From IMG/VR virus record IMGVR_UViG_3300025769_000266, positions 1-41,389 of that record: a stretch of DNA of 41,389 nucleotides. The stretch is one strand, 5' to 3'. The position numbers were made by a program, and so were the translations under genes. A model generated the notes under the pieces. The model was not told the origin of the DNA and did not search any database. It worked only from the letters and a program-made list of their open reading frames with translations. Positions 26,505 through 33,348 of the stretch are shown one piece after another (position 1 is the stretch's first letter; every line of letters starts with the position of its first letter). Source of the DNA: a virus.

Positions 26505-26552
26505 GGGGTGATAGTTTCCACTCTCGCTTCTCTACCACCCCAACAAACTATC
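26505..26552 (-). other. Alternative RNA hairpins between gp3.5-like gene and primase-helicase
   Basis: On the minus strand two mutually exclusive stems are possible. One is GGGGTGGTAG with CTATCACCCC (26541-26532 with 26514-26505; 10 pairs, one G-U). The other is GATAGTTT with AAACTATC (26552-26545 with 26517-26510; 8 pairs). Both use the CTATC segment. No T tract follows, so it is not a standard terminator. It may be an mRNA stability element, a translational switch for the primase or a pause site. Confidence 0.5.
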
Positions 26553-26976
26553 TCAGCAACTCTGATACATCAAAGTGCGGAGATACGGAGTCTGCCACAT
26601 CTCTGTGACCTACTATCTCAACCCCACTGTAATCCTGTTTCAACTTTTTAACGAGGTTTACCAAAGCGGTGTACTGTTTGAACGTGTAATTACAGTCAGG
26701 TTGTCCATCTGTAGTTTTTCCGCCTACTAAGCAGATACCTATGGAATTTTTATTAGACAATTTTAGAGAACCATCAGCAATATGTGCTCCTGCTATTTGT
26801 ATGTCTCTACCATCTTGTATTGTTCCATCTCTTTTTATTATTTTATGAAACGCACAAGAAAACAAACCGTCTTTACGGTGTTGTGTGTCAATATCTTTAA
26901 CATCAAAGTCTTCTTTAGGTGAAGACTCACTGCTATGTATTACTATGTATTTTGTTTCTGTTCTCAAATTGCTCAT
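26548..26976 (-). CDS. T7 gp3.5-like amidase homologue, probably inactive as amidase
   Basis: 142 aa from the ATG at 26976, which overlaps the endonuclease I stop (ATGA); a GTG two codons upstream is the alternative. It aligns along T7 lysozyme: H14 in IVIHSSES equals zinc ligand H17, and H124 in GHRDV equals H122. The conserved core HKIIKRDGT...GRD and NSIGICLVGG are present. But the catalytic Tyr46 is Phe (F43), Lys128 is Ser (S130) and zinc ligand Cys130 is Ser (S132). T7 gp3.5 also binds and inhibits the phage RNA polymerase, and that role could survive. A separate lysozyme gene exists at 34404-34865. Confidence 0.88.
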   Translation of the reverse strand: MSNLRTETKYIVIHSSESSPKEDFDVKDIDTQHRKDGLFSCAFHKIIKRDGTIQDGRDIQIAGAHIADGSLKLSNKNSIGICLVGGKTTDGQPDCNYTFKQYTALVNLVKKLKQDYSGVEIVGHRDVADSVSPHFDVSELLR

Positions 26977-27416
26977 AACCACTCTATTGGAATATGTTTG
27001 TCAGCATACTTAAATCCGTATTTCTCACACCACATTCCGTAAGTTGTTTTACTTTTTTTACTAATTCTTTGTTTACTATTACTAAATATAAATCTTATGT
27101 CTAACTCAGGGTGTTGTTCTTTTATAAATCTCATCTTTTTTCTGTCTTGAGATGTGAACAAACCTTTTGTCTCTATAAAAAAATCTTTTTCTTTTAAATA
27201 AAAATCAGGTGTATATGTATGTACCTTCTCAGGCACAGTGTATTTTAATTTAATCTTTTCAAATTCGTATTTAACTTTGTTTAAGTCAAGCTCTTCTGAT
27301 ATTGCTATCTCCAAGCCTGACCTAAAACCGTATTTAAGACCTACTTGATTAGAAGTCAGTTTGCGAGTTTGCCACTTCATTTTCAAATGTCTTGTCTTCT
27401 GGTGCAACGTAACCAT
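26973..27416 (-). CDS. Endonuclease I (junction resolvase), T7 gp3-like
   Basis: 147 aa from 27416, supported by the Shine-Dalgarno GAGGTG but overlapping the SSB gene by 68 bases. An internal Met13 (27380) would give an N-terminus closer in length to T7. Catalytic residues in the T7 spacing: E36 (FRSGLE), D71 (YTPDFYL), E82 and K84 (FIETKG). It resolves branched DNA and nicks host DNA. The C-terminus ADKHIPIEWL matches the T7 'ADKLIPAEW'. Confidence 0.95.
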   Translation of the reverse strand: MVTLHQKTRHLKMKWQTRKLTSNQVGLKYGFRSGLEIAISEELDLNKVKYEFEKIKLKYTVPEKVHTYTPDFYLKEKDFFIETKGLFTSQDRKKMRFIKEQHPELDIRFIFSNSKQRISKKSKTTYGMWCEKYGFKYADKHIPIEWL

Positions 27417-27963
27417 CTTTCACCTCGTCAAAGCCGTAACCTTTTGAGTTACCTGCTCCACCCTCTACAAGTTTAGTTATCTGCACTGCCCTTAATCTAA
27501 GGCTTACTCCTGCACCTGCCATAGCTGTAAAATATGGTATCAACTCTGCTGATACTTTCATCTCACTGCCTGACCAGACATTAGCATCAACCATAGGTTT
27601 CCCTGCACTATCAAAGATAGCAACTTTATTTGGAATAACTTTACCATCTCTAGTTATGATTTTAGCTTTAGTCTTAAACTTGAAGATAAGATTTCCAGTA
27701 GGTTTACCTTCAATGATTTCCTCTTCGTATGGAAGATTTGCCATTTTAGGTTCTTTACCTTTAGTCTTCTCTTTAGCAAGAGTAACACTTTTCTTAATCT
27801 CATCATCAATCGCTTTGACAACTGATTGAGACTCTTTCGCATTGACTATAAGGTTGGTCTTATAATGACCATCTTGGTCAAATTGCGTATCAGGAGTTGT
27901 AAGCCATGCGTATTGTGAAATACCTATTGGCGTAACAATCCTTACATTGTTGTTTTTAGACAT
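27349..27963 (-). CDS. Single-stranded DNA-binding protein, T7 gp2.5-like
   Basis: A 204-aa protein in T7 gene 2.5 position and size (T7 232 aa). The N-terminus is MSKNNNVRIVTPIGISQYAW. The C-terminus is acidic and ends in Phe (EDKTFENEVANSQTDF), the tail by which gp2.5 contacts polymerase and helicase. Good Shine-Dalgarno (AAAAAGGAGAC). It is the first gene after the promoter-like motif at 27986-28004. Confidence 0.9.
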   Translation of the reverse strand: MSKNNNVRIVTPIGISQYAWLTTPDTQFDQDGHYKTNLIVNAKESQSVVKAIDDEIKKSVTLAKEKTKGKEPKMANLPYEEEIIEGKPTGNLIFKFKTKAKIITRDGKVIPNKVAIFDSAGKPMVDANVWSGSEMKVSAELIPYFTAMAGAGVSLRLRAVQITKLVEGGAGNSKGYGFDEVKDGYVAPEDKTFENEVANSQTDF

Positions 27964-27985
27964 ATTTTTAAGTCTCCTTTTTTAT

Positions 27986-28004
27986 TGTCTACTAGGGGTA
28001 CTTT
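27986..28004 (-). promoter_or_regulatory. Putative phage RNA polymerase promoter (replication unit)
   Basis: The minus strand reads AAAGTACCCCTAGTAGACA, a full match to the six-site consensus. It lies between the RNA polymerase stop (28007) and the SSB start (27963), where the polymerase would start transcription of the replication genes. Confidence 0.75.
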
Positions 28005-28006
28005 TC

Positions 28007-30454
28007 TTATGCAAAAAAGAACTCACTATTCCGCAATTCATTAATATCTAAGTCACCTTTTTGCGGAACTTCAGGCAACTTAGTCTTGTACTCTTCAGGA
28101 AGCTGTCTCAATACATCATCTCTGAAATTGGCTAGTATGTCATTATCAGTAAACATCTGTATGAACGCTTCTCTTAGACTCTTATTCAATACTTCTACGT
28201 CTGCCGCAGTAGTACCAAACGAGTCATGCACGTTACAAAAGTTTTCAATACCATTCTCTAATGCAATGTTGACAGTTTCAATCATAGCCGCAGAGTCTAC
28301 AGAGTGAACCAGATTAGGTGCGACTCCGTTAGACATTCTGAGTCTATCAGTTTTGTCATCTTCTACATTGATACGTGGTTTTATAACTTCACCCATGAGC
28401 ATAGCCTTAACTCTTTTAGACTTCATCTCAGGGTATGACTGATACACTGGAAAACCAACTGGTGTAACCCAATGTATAGGCAACTGTAACTTAGATACAA
28501 CACGTGCAATATCTTGTAAGAACTTCATACCAACTCTTGCTGATTTTAAGTTATCACCGATACTGTCCCATATTATACTTGCTAAATAAGATGCAGGTTT
28601 AAACATATCGTCAATAAATGGGTGCATCTCACCTTTGTCTTTACGCTTTGTTAAGTCTTCAACAACAAAGTCCGTACAAGAATATCTGGTACTTCCATAA
28701 CAGATAGTCATAATACTTCTTTTAGTAGTTGAACGCTTTACTCCATAGTCAAGCCATTGTTGTGCATACGGTCTACCGACCTTTGCATGTTCTTTTAATT
28801 TCTCTATTACAGAGTTTGCAACTAATTGATAAATGTCTTTTGGTTTATCACTAGGTAACAAGTTTACTAGCTCACCTGCTTTTTTGTCTCGCAACATCAA
28901 AGAGTAAATTTGTAAACCATTACAAGAGCCATCAACATTAACAACTATGTTAGACACAAAGCCATCACCTTCAGCTTTAAATCTCTTCCACTCTTCAGCC
29001 CACGCTAAAAATTGAAAAGCATTACTTGCGTCTTCCCATTGTCTATTTGTAAATGGGTCATCAACACATTTTATAATCCAGTCTTCATTATCTTTTACCC
29101 ACTGGACTCTATCCTGTAATGATATTTTATCGTTACCGTACATGTTAGCACCATGCACAGCCAACCAAAAGTCGCCTCTGTTTTCTTTTGTAATAGGTTT
29201 GCCCTTACTAAAAGACAACAACGCTTTAGCACCATTGATTGATTGATAGTTTAGAAATGCAGGTACACAGTATGCTCTGCCTCTAAAATCAAATTGTAAC
29301 GGAAAGTAAACTGTGGCGTAGTTTTTAAACTTATCACCCAAGTGTAGTATCTTTGCGTACAACATTCTTTTAGAAAACATACGTGCATTTTCTGTATGCA
29401 CTATAACTGCTTCCTTCTTCCACTTACGTCTTGACTCTTTGTTATCTTTAATGTCAAGAGGCTTGTTAGGTACTTCAAGATTTTTAATAGGTGGCATACC
29501 ACCGATAGCAAGTCCTCTGTCCCAAGCCTCTGCCATTACGCCTAAGATGTATTTGTTTATTTTAAATGCGGTTGACTGCATAGCGTTTACCGCCTTGTAT
29601 ACTTTAGGCATGTCAAAGTTTGCTAATTCACGTGCAAACAATTTGTTCTTTTGTTTTACTAAATCTAATGACGGCAACTCTTTAGTCCAGTAGCCGCCAC
29701 CTTCAACTGAGTCCCACATTTTTGGCGGCATAACCGTCATCATGTAGTCAGGGTTTAGTAACTCATTAAAAGCATTTCTGTTTTTAATCCAGTCTCTAGT
29801 CTTTTGAGTCTGTTTAACTATCTTTGCTTTTTTATGTTTAATAGTCTCTACACCTATCTCAATCATACCAGTAGACTCAATCATAAGCTCAACAAGTCTG
29901 AGACCTACGTGTAGTTTTGTGGGCGTAGTCCACTCTTCCCAAGCCATGACATTGTCACGCTTAGAACTCTCTCTTAGTTTTCTACGCTTGTAAGTGTAAT
30001 TCCAAGACCTCTTGTCCAAGTCTTGCTTGACCGTATCGTATAATTCAGGGTTAAGATGTCTGAAATTCTTTAGTGCAATCTCAGTCTCAACTTTACCACC
30101 AAGACTTATACATGTAGCGGTCAATGGTTTATATTGTGTGATTGTATTTATTATGTGCTTACCTGTAATCAAAGCCAATATCTCAGGTTCAACTTCACAT
30201 AGTTTAGTGAAAGCTATAGGTGGTTTACTCACAGTGTTTTTAGCAGTGTAAGTTATCCAGTCACCAATAGCCATTGCTAAAGGTCTGATTGTATTGGCTA
30301 CCATTACTTTACCGTAACTGGTAACACTCTCTTCTTCACGCTCAATATGAGAATGAAGTCTTTTGTTGGTTCTATTTTTACCACTTTCAGCCATGTCCTT
30401 CTCATTAGCTTGTTGGTCAGGGAAAGTAGGCATTATTTCTAGTATCTTGGTCAA
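28007..30454 (-). CDS. Single-subunit DNA-directed RNA polymerase, T7 gp1-like
   Basis: An 815-aa enzyme (T7 883). Catalytic residues: D508 in NVDGSCNGLQ, R574/K578/Y586 in the O-helix (KRSTTKRSIMTICYGS), and D744 in VHDSFGT. The specificity loop corresponds to about residues 660-695 (HWVTPVGFPVYQSYPEMKSK onward). The C-terminus is FFFA, like the T7 'FAFA' foot. It should read the six conserved motifs listed here. It is preceded by its own promoter-like motif at 30489-30507, suggesting autoactivation. Confidence 0.98.
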   Translation of the reverse strand: MTKILEIMPTFPDQQANEKDMAESGKNRTNKRLHSHIEREEESVTSYGKVMVANTIRPLAMAIGDWITYTAKNTVSKPPIAFTKLCEVEPEILALITGKHIINTITQYKPLTATCISLGGKVETEIALKNFRHLNPELYDTVKQDLDKRSWNYTYKRRKLRESSKRDNVMAWEEWTTPTKLHVGLRLVELMIESTGMIEIGVETIKHKKAKIVKQTQKTRDWIKNRNAFNELLNPDYMMTVMPPKMWDSVEGGGYWTKELPSLDLVKQKNKLFARELANFDMPKVYKAVNAMQSTAFKINKYILGVMAEAWDRGLAIGGMPPIKNLEVPNKPLDIKDNKESRRKWKKEAVIVHTENARMFSKRMLYAKILHLGDKFKNYATVYFPLQFDFRGRAYCVPAFLNYQSINGAKALLSFSKGKPITKENRGDFWLAVHGANMYGNDKISLQDRVQWVKDNEDWIIKCVDDPFTNRQWEDASNAFQFLAWAEEWKRFKAEGDGFVSNIVVNVDGSCNGLQIYSLMLRDKKAGELVNLLPSDKPKDIYQLVANSVIEKLKEHAKVGRPYAQQWLDYGVKRSTTKRSIMTICYGSTRYSCTDFVVEDLTKRKDKGEMHPFIDDMFKPASYLASIIWDSIGDNLKSARVGMKFLQDIARVVSKLQLPIHWVTPVGFPVYQSYPEMKSKRVKAMLMGEVIKPRINVEDDKTDRLRMSNGVAPNLVHSVDSAAMIETVNIALENGIENFCNVHDSFGTTAADVEVLNKSLREAFIQMFTDNDILANFRDDVLRQLPEEYKTKLPEVPQKGDLDINELRNSEFFFA

Positions 30455-30488
30455 AGTAACTCCTATAAGTTTATGTGTTAATTTGTGC

Positions 30489-30507
30489 TATCTACTATGG
30501 GAACTTT
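30489..30507 (-). promoter_or_regulatory. Putative phage RNA polymerase promoter (RNA polymerase unit)
   Basis: The minus strand reads AAAGTTCCCATAGTAGATA, a full consensus match. It overlaps the integrase stop codon and lies 35 bases upstream of the RNA polymerase start, so the polymerase may transcribe its own gene. Confidence 0.72.
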
Positions 30508-31312
30508 ACTTGTAGTCCTCTAATATGTTAACAGCTTTTAGTAGATTTTTAGGCATTAAATGGGCGTACCTAAGTGTCATATTGTAAGACTTATGACCCA
30601 ACCATTCTTTAATAAAGTGTAACTCTACTTTACCTGATTGAGCTAGTCTTGAAGCACACGTGTGACGTAGACAGTGTATTACAAACTGCTTATCGCCGTC
30701 TAGTCCCATCTCTTTACGTAGCTTCTGCCAAACACGCTCCGCCATGTTATAGTTTAGGTGACTAAAATCACCTGTTTTCTGCAACATAGCTACACACCGT
30801 CTAGTCAACGGTACACTCCGAGTTGTATTGTTTTTAGTTTCATCTGCATACAATACAATAAAGTATTTGCCGTCTAGTCTTTGTATTGCATCTTTTTTAA
30901 ATGACAATGCTTCGCCTAGTCTAACGCCTGTATCTAACAGAAATAAAAATAGACTAAGATATGGACTCTTGCCTAGTATCTTAATCATTCTTTGCTCTTC
31001 GTCTGCTGTCATAAATCTAAGTCTAGCCTTTGACTCTTCCTGCCATGCTATGTGCGGCAGTCTAGTCATATTGTAGACACTAGGTCTATTGTAGGCATAC
31101 TTCAATATCTTACTAATACTTGCAAGATACCTATTAACAGTAGAACCTTTGACTCCACGCTTTTTTATAAACGCCGTCAAGTCTTCTAAGTGTGTTTCAT
31201 TTATTGCATTAGGTTTTTTTGAGTGACCCAAAAAATTAATACAAGTCTCTGCTCTGCTACCTTGAGAAGTTTCCCAAGATAGCACGTCTTTTATTTGTTT
31301 TATTGTTTTCAA
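30506..31312 (-). CDS. int: Tyrosine recombinase/integrase
   Basis: A 268-aa phage integrase. The catalytic set is complete: R131 (TGVRLGEAL), K160 (DETKNN), H213-x2-R216 (HCLRHT), H240 (LGHKS) and the nucleophile Y249 (LRYAHL). A SAM-like N-terminal core-binding domain spans about residues 1-90. It lies just before the RNA polymerase gene, the arrangement known from integrase-bearing marine T7-like phages. Temperate growth is therefore possible. No attP could be recognised without a host sequence. Four copies of the GACTAGACGGC repeat or a variant lie inside the gene. Confidence 0.95.
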   Translation of the reverse strand: MKTIKQIKDVLSWETSQGSRAETCINFLGHSKKPNAINETHLEDLTAFIKKRGVKGSTVNRYLASISKILKYAYNRPSVYNMTRLPHIAWQEESKARLRFMTADEEQRMIKILGKSPYLSLFLFLLDTGVRLGEALSFKKDAIQRLDGKYFIVLYADETKNNTTRSVPLTRRCVAMLQKTGDFSHLNYNMAERVWQKLRKEMGLDGDKQFVIHCLRHTCASRLAQSGKVELHFIKEWLGHKSYNMTLRYAHLMPKNLLKAVNILEDYK

Positions 31313-31314
31313 GT

Positions 31315-31521
31315 TTAGTCCTCTTTGATTGTTTTTTGTAACTCATTAGATAACGCCAAGAGCGGCGGCAAGTCAGACTCAAAGATTTTCTCAATCAGTG
31401 TTGCTGACTTGTGAGCTACTTGTGATGGTGTCATACAGTCATACTCTTTACGGTATTGTGTAGTCAATAAAAAACTAATTATTTTAGATTTAATTGTCCA
31501 TGTGATTTTTGTCTTCGCCAT
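31315..31521 (-). CDS. Early hypothetical protein upstream of integrase
   Basis: A 68-aa protein, MAKTKITWTIKSKIISFLLT, basic N-terminus and acidic C-terminus (SNELQKTIKED). The Shine-Dalgarno AGGAAGG is followed by the repeat GACTAGACGGC and then the ATG, so the repeat lies in the translation initiation region. It ends 2 bases before the integrase start. Not recognised; an excisionase or regulator is possible by position but no helix-turn-helix is evident. Confidence 0.65.
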   Translation of the reverse strand: MAKTKITWTIKSKIISFLLTTQYRKEYDCMTPSQVAHKSATLIEKIFESDLPPLLALSNELQKTIKED

Positions 31522-31624
31522 GCCGTCTAGTCCTTCCTGTAAATAACTCTTTTAGTATTAAAAAAATAGAGCCCAAGATAAGTACCTTGAGCTCCATTGG
31601 TGCATCTAAAAATATTTCAATCAT
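31490..31624 (-). CDS. 44-aa small membrane protein
   Basis: A short frame, MIEIFLDAPMELKVLILGSI, then FLILKELF and a basic tail (TGRTRRHGEDKNHMDN). It has one predicted transmembrane helix. The ATG directly follows the stop of the 27-aa peptide, with GGAG nine bases upstream. Its 3' end overlaps the 68-aa gene in another frame, and the basic tail is encoded partly by the GACTAGACGGC repeat. Unknown early function, perhaps host takeover at the membrane. Confidence 0.5.
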   Translation of the reverse strand: MIEIFLDAPMELKVLILGSIFLILKELFTGRTRRHGEDKNHMDN

Positions 31625-31708
31625 TTATAGAGCTCCAGTTGCTTTCATACCCATTATAGCAATTATACCTATAACAAGTATACCAATAACTAATAATATA
31701 TTAATCAT
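31625..31708 (-). CDS. 27-aa hydrophobic peptide
   Basis: A very short frame, MINILLVIGILVIGIIAIMG then MKATGAL. Nearly all of it is one transmembrane helix. The ATG overlaps the stop of the preceding gene (TAATG), and AGGAAGGGCAAGTA provides a ribosome-binding site. It forms a coupled pair with the 44-aa membrane protein. Unknown function; such peptides are easily missed by gene finders. Confidence 0.5.
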   Translation of the reverse strand: MINILLVIGILVIGIIAIMGMKATGAL

Positions 31709-31935
31709 TACTTGCCCTTCCTTTGCTTCCTGTTGGTAAATGGAATTGAAATAACTTTTTTAGACTCGTTACCCTTCCTGCTAGTCCAATATATAACAGC
31801 CATGCTACAATTCTCTTTTGGTGAAAACTTTGCAATAGCTTTTTTTAGACTTAATGCAGGAATCTTAACAGGCAGAGCAACGTCAACCACTGCTCCGTCT
31901 AGTCTTCCCTTACTTATAAAATTATAGTCTATCAT
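31708..31935 (-). CDS. Early hypothetical protein
   Basis: 75 aa from the ATG at 31935, chosen because CGGAG lies eight bases upstream; a GTG at 31944 is less well placed. It starts MIDYNFISKGRLDGAVVDVA and ends basic (FTNRKQRKGK). The GRLDG segment is encoded by a one-mismatch copy of the 11-bp repeat. Basic and compact, possibly nucleic-acid binding. Not recognised. Confidence 0.65.
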   Translation of the reverse strand: MIDYNFISKGRLDGAVVDVALPVKIPALSLKKAIAKFSPKENCSMAVIYWTSRKGNESKKVISIPFTNRKQRKGK

Positions 31936-31937
31936 GA

Positions 31938-32165
31938 TTAACACTCCGCATTAACTTCAAAGCTAACTAAAATTTTATTGTGTGAGCTACGCTCTGCGGC
32001 GTGTCTCAGCTCTGACACAATCTCAATTAAGTTTGTATAATTGTCTTCAAATACAACTTTGTGTTTTTCTTTTGGCGTTTTATGGTCTTTGAATTTACCG
32101 CCGACCCATTTGCCATTTTCTATTTCAACCTCTGTTATTTTTAGGTTTTCTAAGCTCATATACAT
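31938..32165 (-). CDS. Early hypothetical protein
   Basis: A 75-aa protein, MYMSLENLKITEVEIENGKW, mixed alpha/beta and charged. The leader, AACAAACTAACAAACGGAGT, closely resembles the leader of the gene at 32622-33011, and both supply the GGAG ribosome-binding site. Not recognised; belongs to the early small-gene cluster. Confidence 0.65.
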   Translation of the reverse strand: MYMSLENLKITEVEIENGKWVGGKFKDHKTPKEKHKVVFEDNYTNLIEIVSELRHAAERSSHNKILVSFEVNAEC

Positions 32166-32264
32166 AAGTCTTACTCCGTTTGTTAGTTTGTTAATAATAA
32201 CGCCGTCTAGTCTTTGACAACTCTGCTGTGACTAAAAAGCCACCAATAAGCAATATATCAAAAA

Positions 32265-32381
32265 CTAAACGCCGTCTAGTCTTTTGGTGGAGTAGGCGAA
32301 ATTGTCTGTGTTAATCTTCCGCCTATCTCCGATAGAGTCATTAACTCTATTAATTATATCCTTGTAAGTATCACCTCTCAC
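32265..32381 (-). CDS. Possible 38-aa ORF, GTG start
   Basis: The frame reads from GTG as RGDTYKDIINRVNDSIGDRR, then KINTDNFAYSTKRLDGV. Composition is protein-like and it ends inside a copy of the 11-bp repeat. No Shine-Dalgarno is visible, and the frame is open further upstream to 32420 or so. It may be the remnant of a larger early protein or coincidental. It fills part of the gap after the type II ribozyme. Confidence 0.25.
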   Translation of the reverse strand: MRGDTYKDIINRVNDSIGDRRKINTDNFAYSTKRLDGV

Positions 32382-32448
32382 ATTTAAGCAAAGCTCATAG
32401 TTTTGCAGAATACAAGCTGACTAGAGTGCAAAGCACGACCCATAAATT

Positions 32449-32508
32449 GAGCTCATCAGTCAGGGCATGACCCTGAGACAAGGCGGAAAGCTCCGCCCTG
32501 TTTCGCTC
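32449..32508 (-). ncRNA. Hammerhead ribozyme, type II
   Basis: Minus strand in order: stem II 3' arm GAGC; core GAAA (32504-32501); stem III ACAGGGCGGA-GCTT-TCCGCCTTGT (10 pairs, one G-U, counting the last A of GAAA); cleavage triplet GTC ending at 32477; stem I TCAGGG-TCATG-CCCTGA (6 pairs); core CTGATGA (32459-32453); stem II 5' arm GCTC. Every invariant hammerhead base is present, with stem II as the open stem. Predicted cut between 32477 and 32476. It starts six bases after the stop of a 28-aa ORF in the early transcript. Confidence 0.9.
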
Positions 32509-32513
32509 TTTGT

Positions 32514-32600
32514 TTAGAATGGGAGTAATGCCCATACTTTTTGGGCATATATAAAAGTATACGTCCCAATAACTTTGCCTTTGTATATTAGCCAAGACAT
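32514..32600 (-). CDS. 28-aa peptide with strong ribosome-binding site
   Basis: The frame MSWLIYKGKVIGTYTFIYAQ then KVWALLPF starts at 32600 after AAGGAGCAAT, the best start signal in this stretch. It ends just before the type II hammerhead. A longer TTG-started frame at 32395-32595 runs through the ribozyme and has no good start, so I prefer this one. Aromatic and hydrophobic, perhaps membrane-associated. Function unknown. Confidence 0.45.
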   Translation of the reverse strand: MSWLIYKGKVIGTYTFIYAQKVWALLPF

Positions 32601-32621
32601 ATTGCTCCTTTGTTAGCGTTG

Positions 32622-33011
32622 TTAATCTCTAAAGCCGTTGACTCTTAGTCTCTCAGCGTAACGCTCATTCCTGAACGCCGCCTCTTTTTGCTCTTCCTCG
32701 TCCTTCCACTTTTTAAAGTATTTCTCTTTTAGAGCCTCTTCACTTAAAAAAGCGGTAGCCTTCATAGTCTTTTTATTTTTATTATAAGTAGCAGTTTTAA
32801 TTAACTCGCCATCAAAATAAAAATTATATGTTTTTTCTTTGCCGTCATCTGAATGGCTGACACTATATCCGCCAAAGTCATAAGAGTTAGAGGCACTTGT
32901 GCCAACGTAAATCCTTGATTGTGCATAATCTCTAACACCTTGAGACTTTGCACCGTTGTTAGAATAGGCGTTATTATATGTATCAATCCATATTGGGTAG
33001 CTTCTTGACAT
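32622..33011 (-). CDS. Early hypothetical protein
   Basis: A 129-aa protein. The N-terminal half is Tyr/Ser/Asn-rich (MSRSYPIWIDTYNNAYSNNG; YSVSHSDDGKEKTYNFYFDG). The C-terminal part is a charged helix with many Lys and Glu (LKEKYFKKWKDEEEQKEAAF). Leader AACAAACTAACAACGGAGTA gives a good ribosome-binding site and resembles that of 31938-32165. It lies within the segment bracketed by the two hammerheads. Not recognised. Confidence 0.7.
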   Translation of the reverse strand: MSRSYPIWIDTYNNAYSNNGAKSQGVRDYAQSRIYVGTSASNSYDFGGYSVSHSDDGKEKTYNFYFDGELIKTATYNKNKKTMKATAFLSEEALKEKYFKKWKDEEEQKEAAFRNERYAERLRVNGFRD

Positions 33012-33055
33012 AGTTTTTACTCCGTTGTTAGTTTGTTTGTTTTAGTTTAAATGCA

Positions 33056-33078
33056 AGGCGGCTAAAAGTCAACCGCCT
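33056..33078 (-). other. Stable intergenic hairpin
   Basis: Minus strand AGGCGGTT-GACTTTT-AGCCGCCT makes eight pairs with one G-U. It lies between the genes ending at 33091 and starting at 33011. The GC-rich stem stands out in AT-rich DNA. The following bases (TGCATTT) are a poor T tract, so it may be an attenuator or mRNA 3'-stability element rather than a full terminator. Confidence 0.5.
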
Positions 33079-33090
33079 GTGCATGTCTGT

Positions 33091-33348
33091 TTAATATCTC
33101 GCAAAGTATTTATTTTTAATAAGCTCCAGTTTTTGCTCTAGTGTTAGAACGTCAACCAGTGACTCAGTAAAAATAGACTCTTGCGAGTCTAAGAGCTCAC
33201 GCCCACCAGATACAAAGCCAACAGCGTTAGCCTGTAGCTCGTTGAACATGTGCTCCAAAGTTTGACAGCCAAGCCCTATAGTGTGAGTGTGCGGACAGGC
33301 AGGAACGCCGCCTCGTCTACACTCTGGACACCATACGACTAGAGCCAA
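33091..33348 (-). CDS. Early protein with Cys/His zinc-ribbon-like motif
   Basis: An 85-aa frame starting at TTG (33348): WCPECRRGG then ACPHTHTIGLGCQ. C-x2-C followed by C-x-H-x-H is a plausible zinc site. The C-terminus is helical and charged (DVLTLEQKLELIKNKYFARY). The start overlaps the stop of the upstream 56-aa ORF, with AGAAGG immediately before it, so reinitiation or frameshifting between the two is possible. The start site is uncertain. Confidence 0.5.
   Translation of the reverse strand: MALVVWCPECRRGGVPACPHTHTIGLGCQTLEHMFNELQANAVGFVSGGRELLDSQESIFTESLVDVLTLEQKLELIKNKYFARY

Larger units (their letters stand above)
30695..32281 (-). repeat. Dispersed 11-bp repeat GACTAGACGGC (eight copies)
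   Basis: Exact minus-strand copies are at 30695-30705, 30869-30879, 31522-31532, 32202-32212 and 32271-32281. One-mismatch copies are at 30796-30806, 31057-31067 and 31894-31904. All are in one orientation. They fall in different codon frames (encoding for example RLDG, TRR or TRL) and also in non-coding DNA, so selection seems to act on DNA or RNA, not protein. I saw none elsewhere in the window. Candidate roles: protein-binding sites (integrase arms, repressor) or an RNA element. Confidence 0.75.

Noticed and set aside
26498-26520. Seventh phage promoter
   Set aside because: CCCCTAAATAATTAGACA resembles the end of the promoter motif, but the AAAGTWCCC half is absent and spacing is wrong; the sequence is better explained by the hairpins.
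26505-26552. H-type pseudoknot
   Set aside because: Both stems could form in pseudoknot order, but they share bases and leave no linker between the last two arms, so alternative hairpins are more plausible.
30455-30505. attP core next to the integrase
   Set aside because: No tRNA-like or duplicated segment is visible in the gaps around the integrase; a host sequence is needed to identify it.
30695-32281. Group I intron catalytic core
   Set aside because: GACTAGACGG resembles the R element (P7) of group I introns, but it is repeated eight times, mostly inside intact genes, with no matching S element or interrupted gene.
30695-32281. CRISPR array
   Set aside because: Repeats are only 11 bp, irregularly spaced and mostly in genes; there are no spacers of even length and no cas genes.
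32395-32595. TTG-started 66-codon frame through the type II hammerhead
   Set aside because: Poor start and it runs through perfectly paired ribozyme stems; the ATG at 32600 with AAGGAG gives a better gene ending before the ribozyme.
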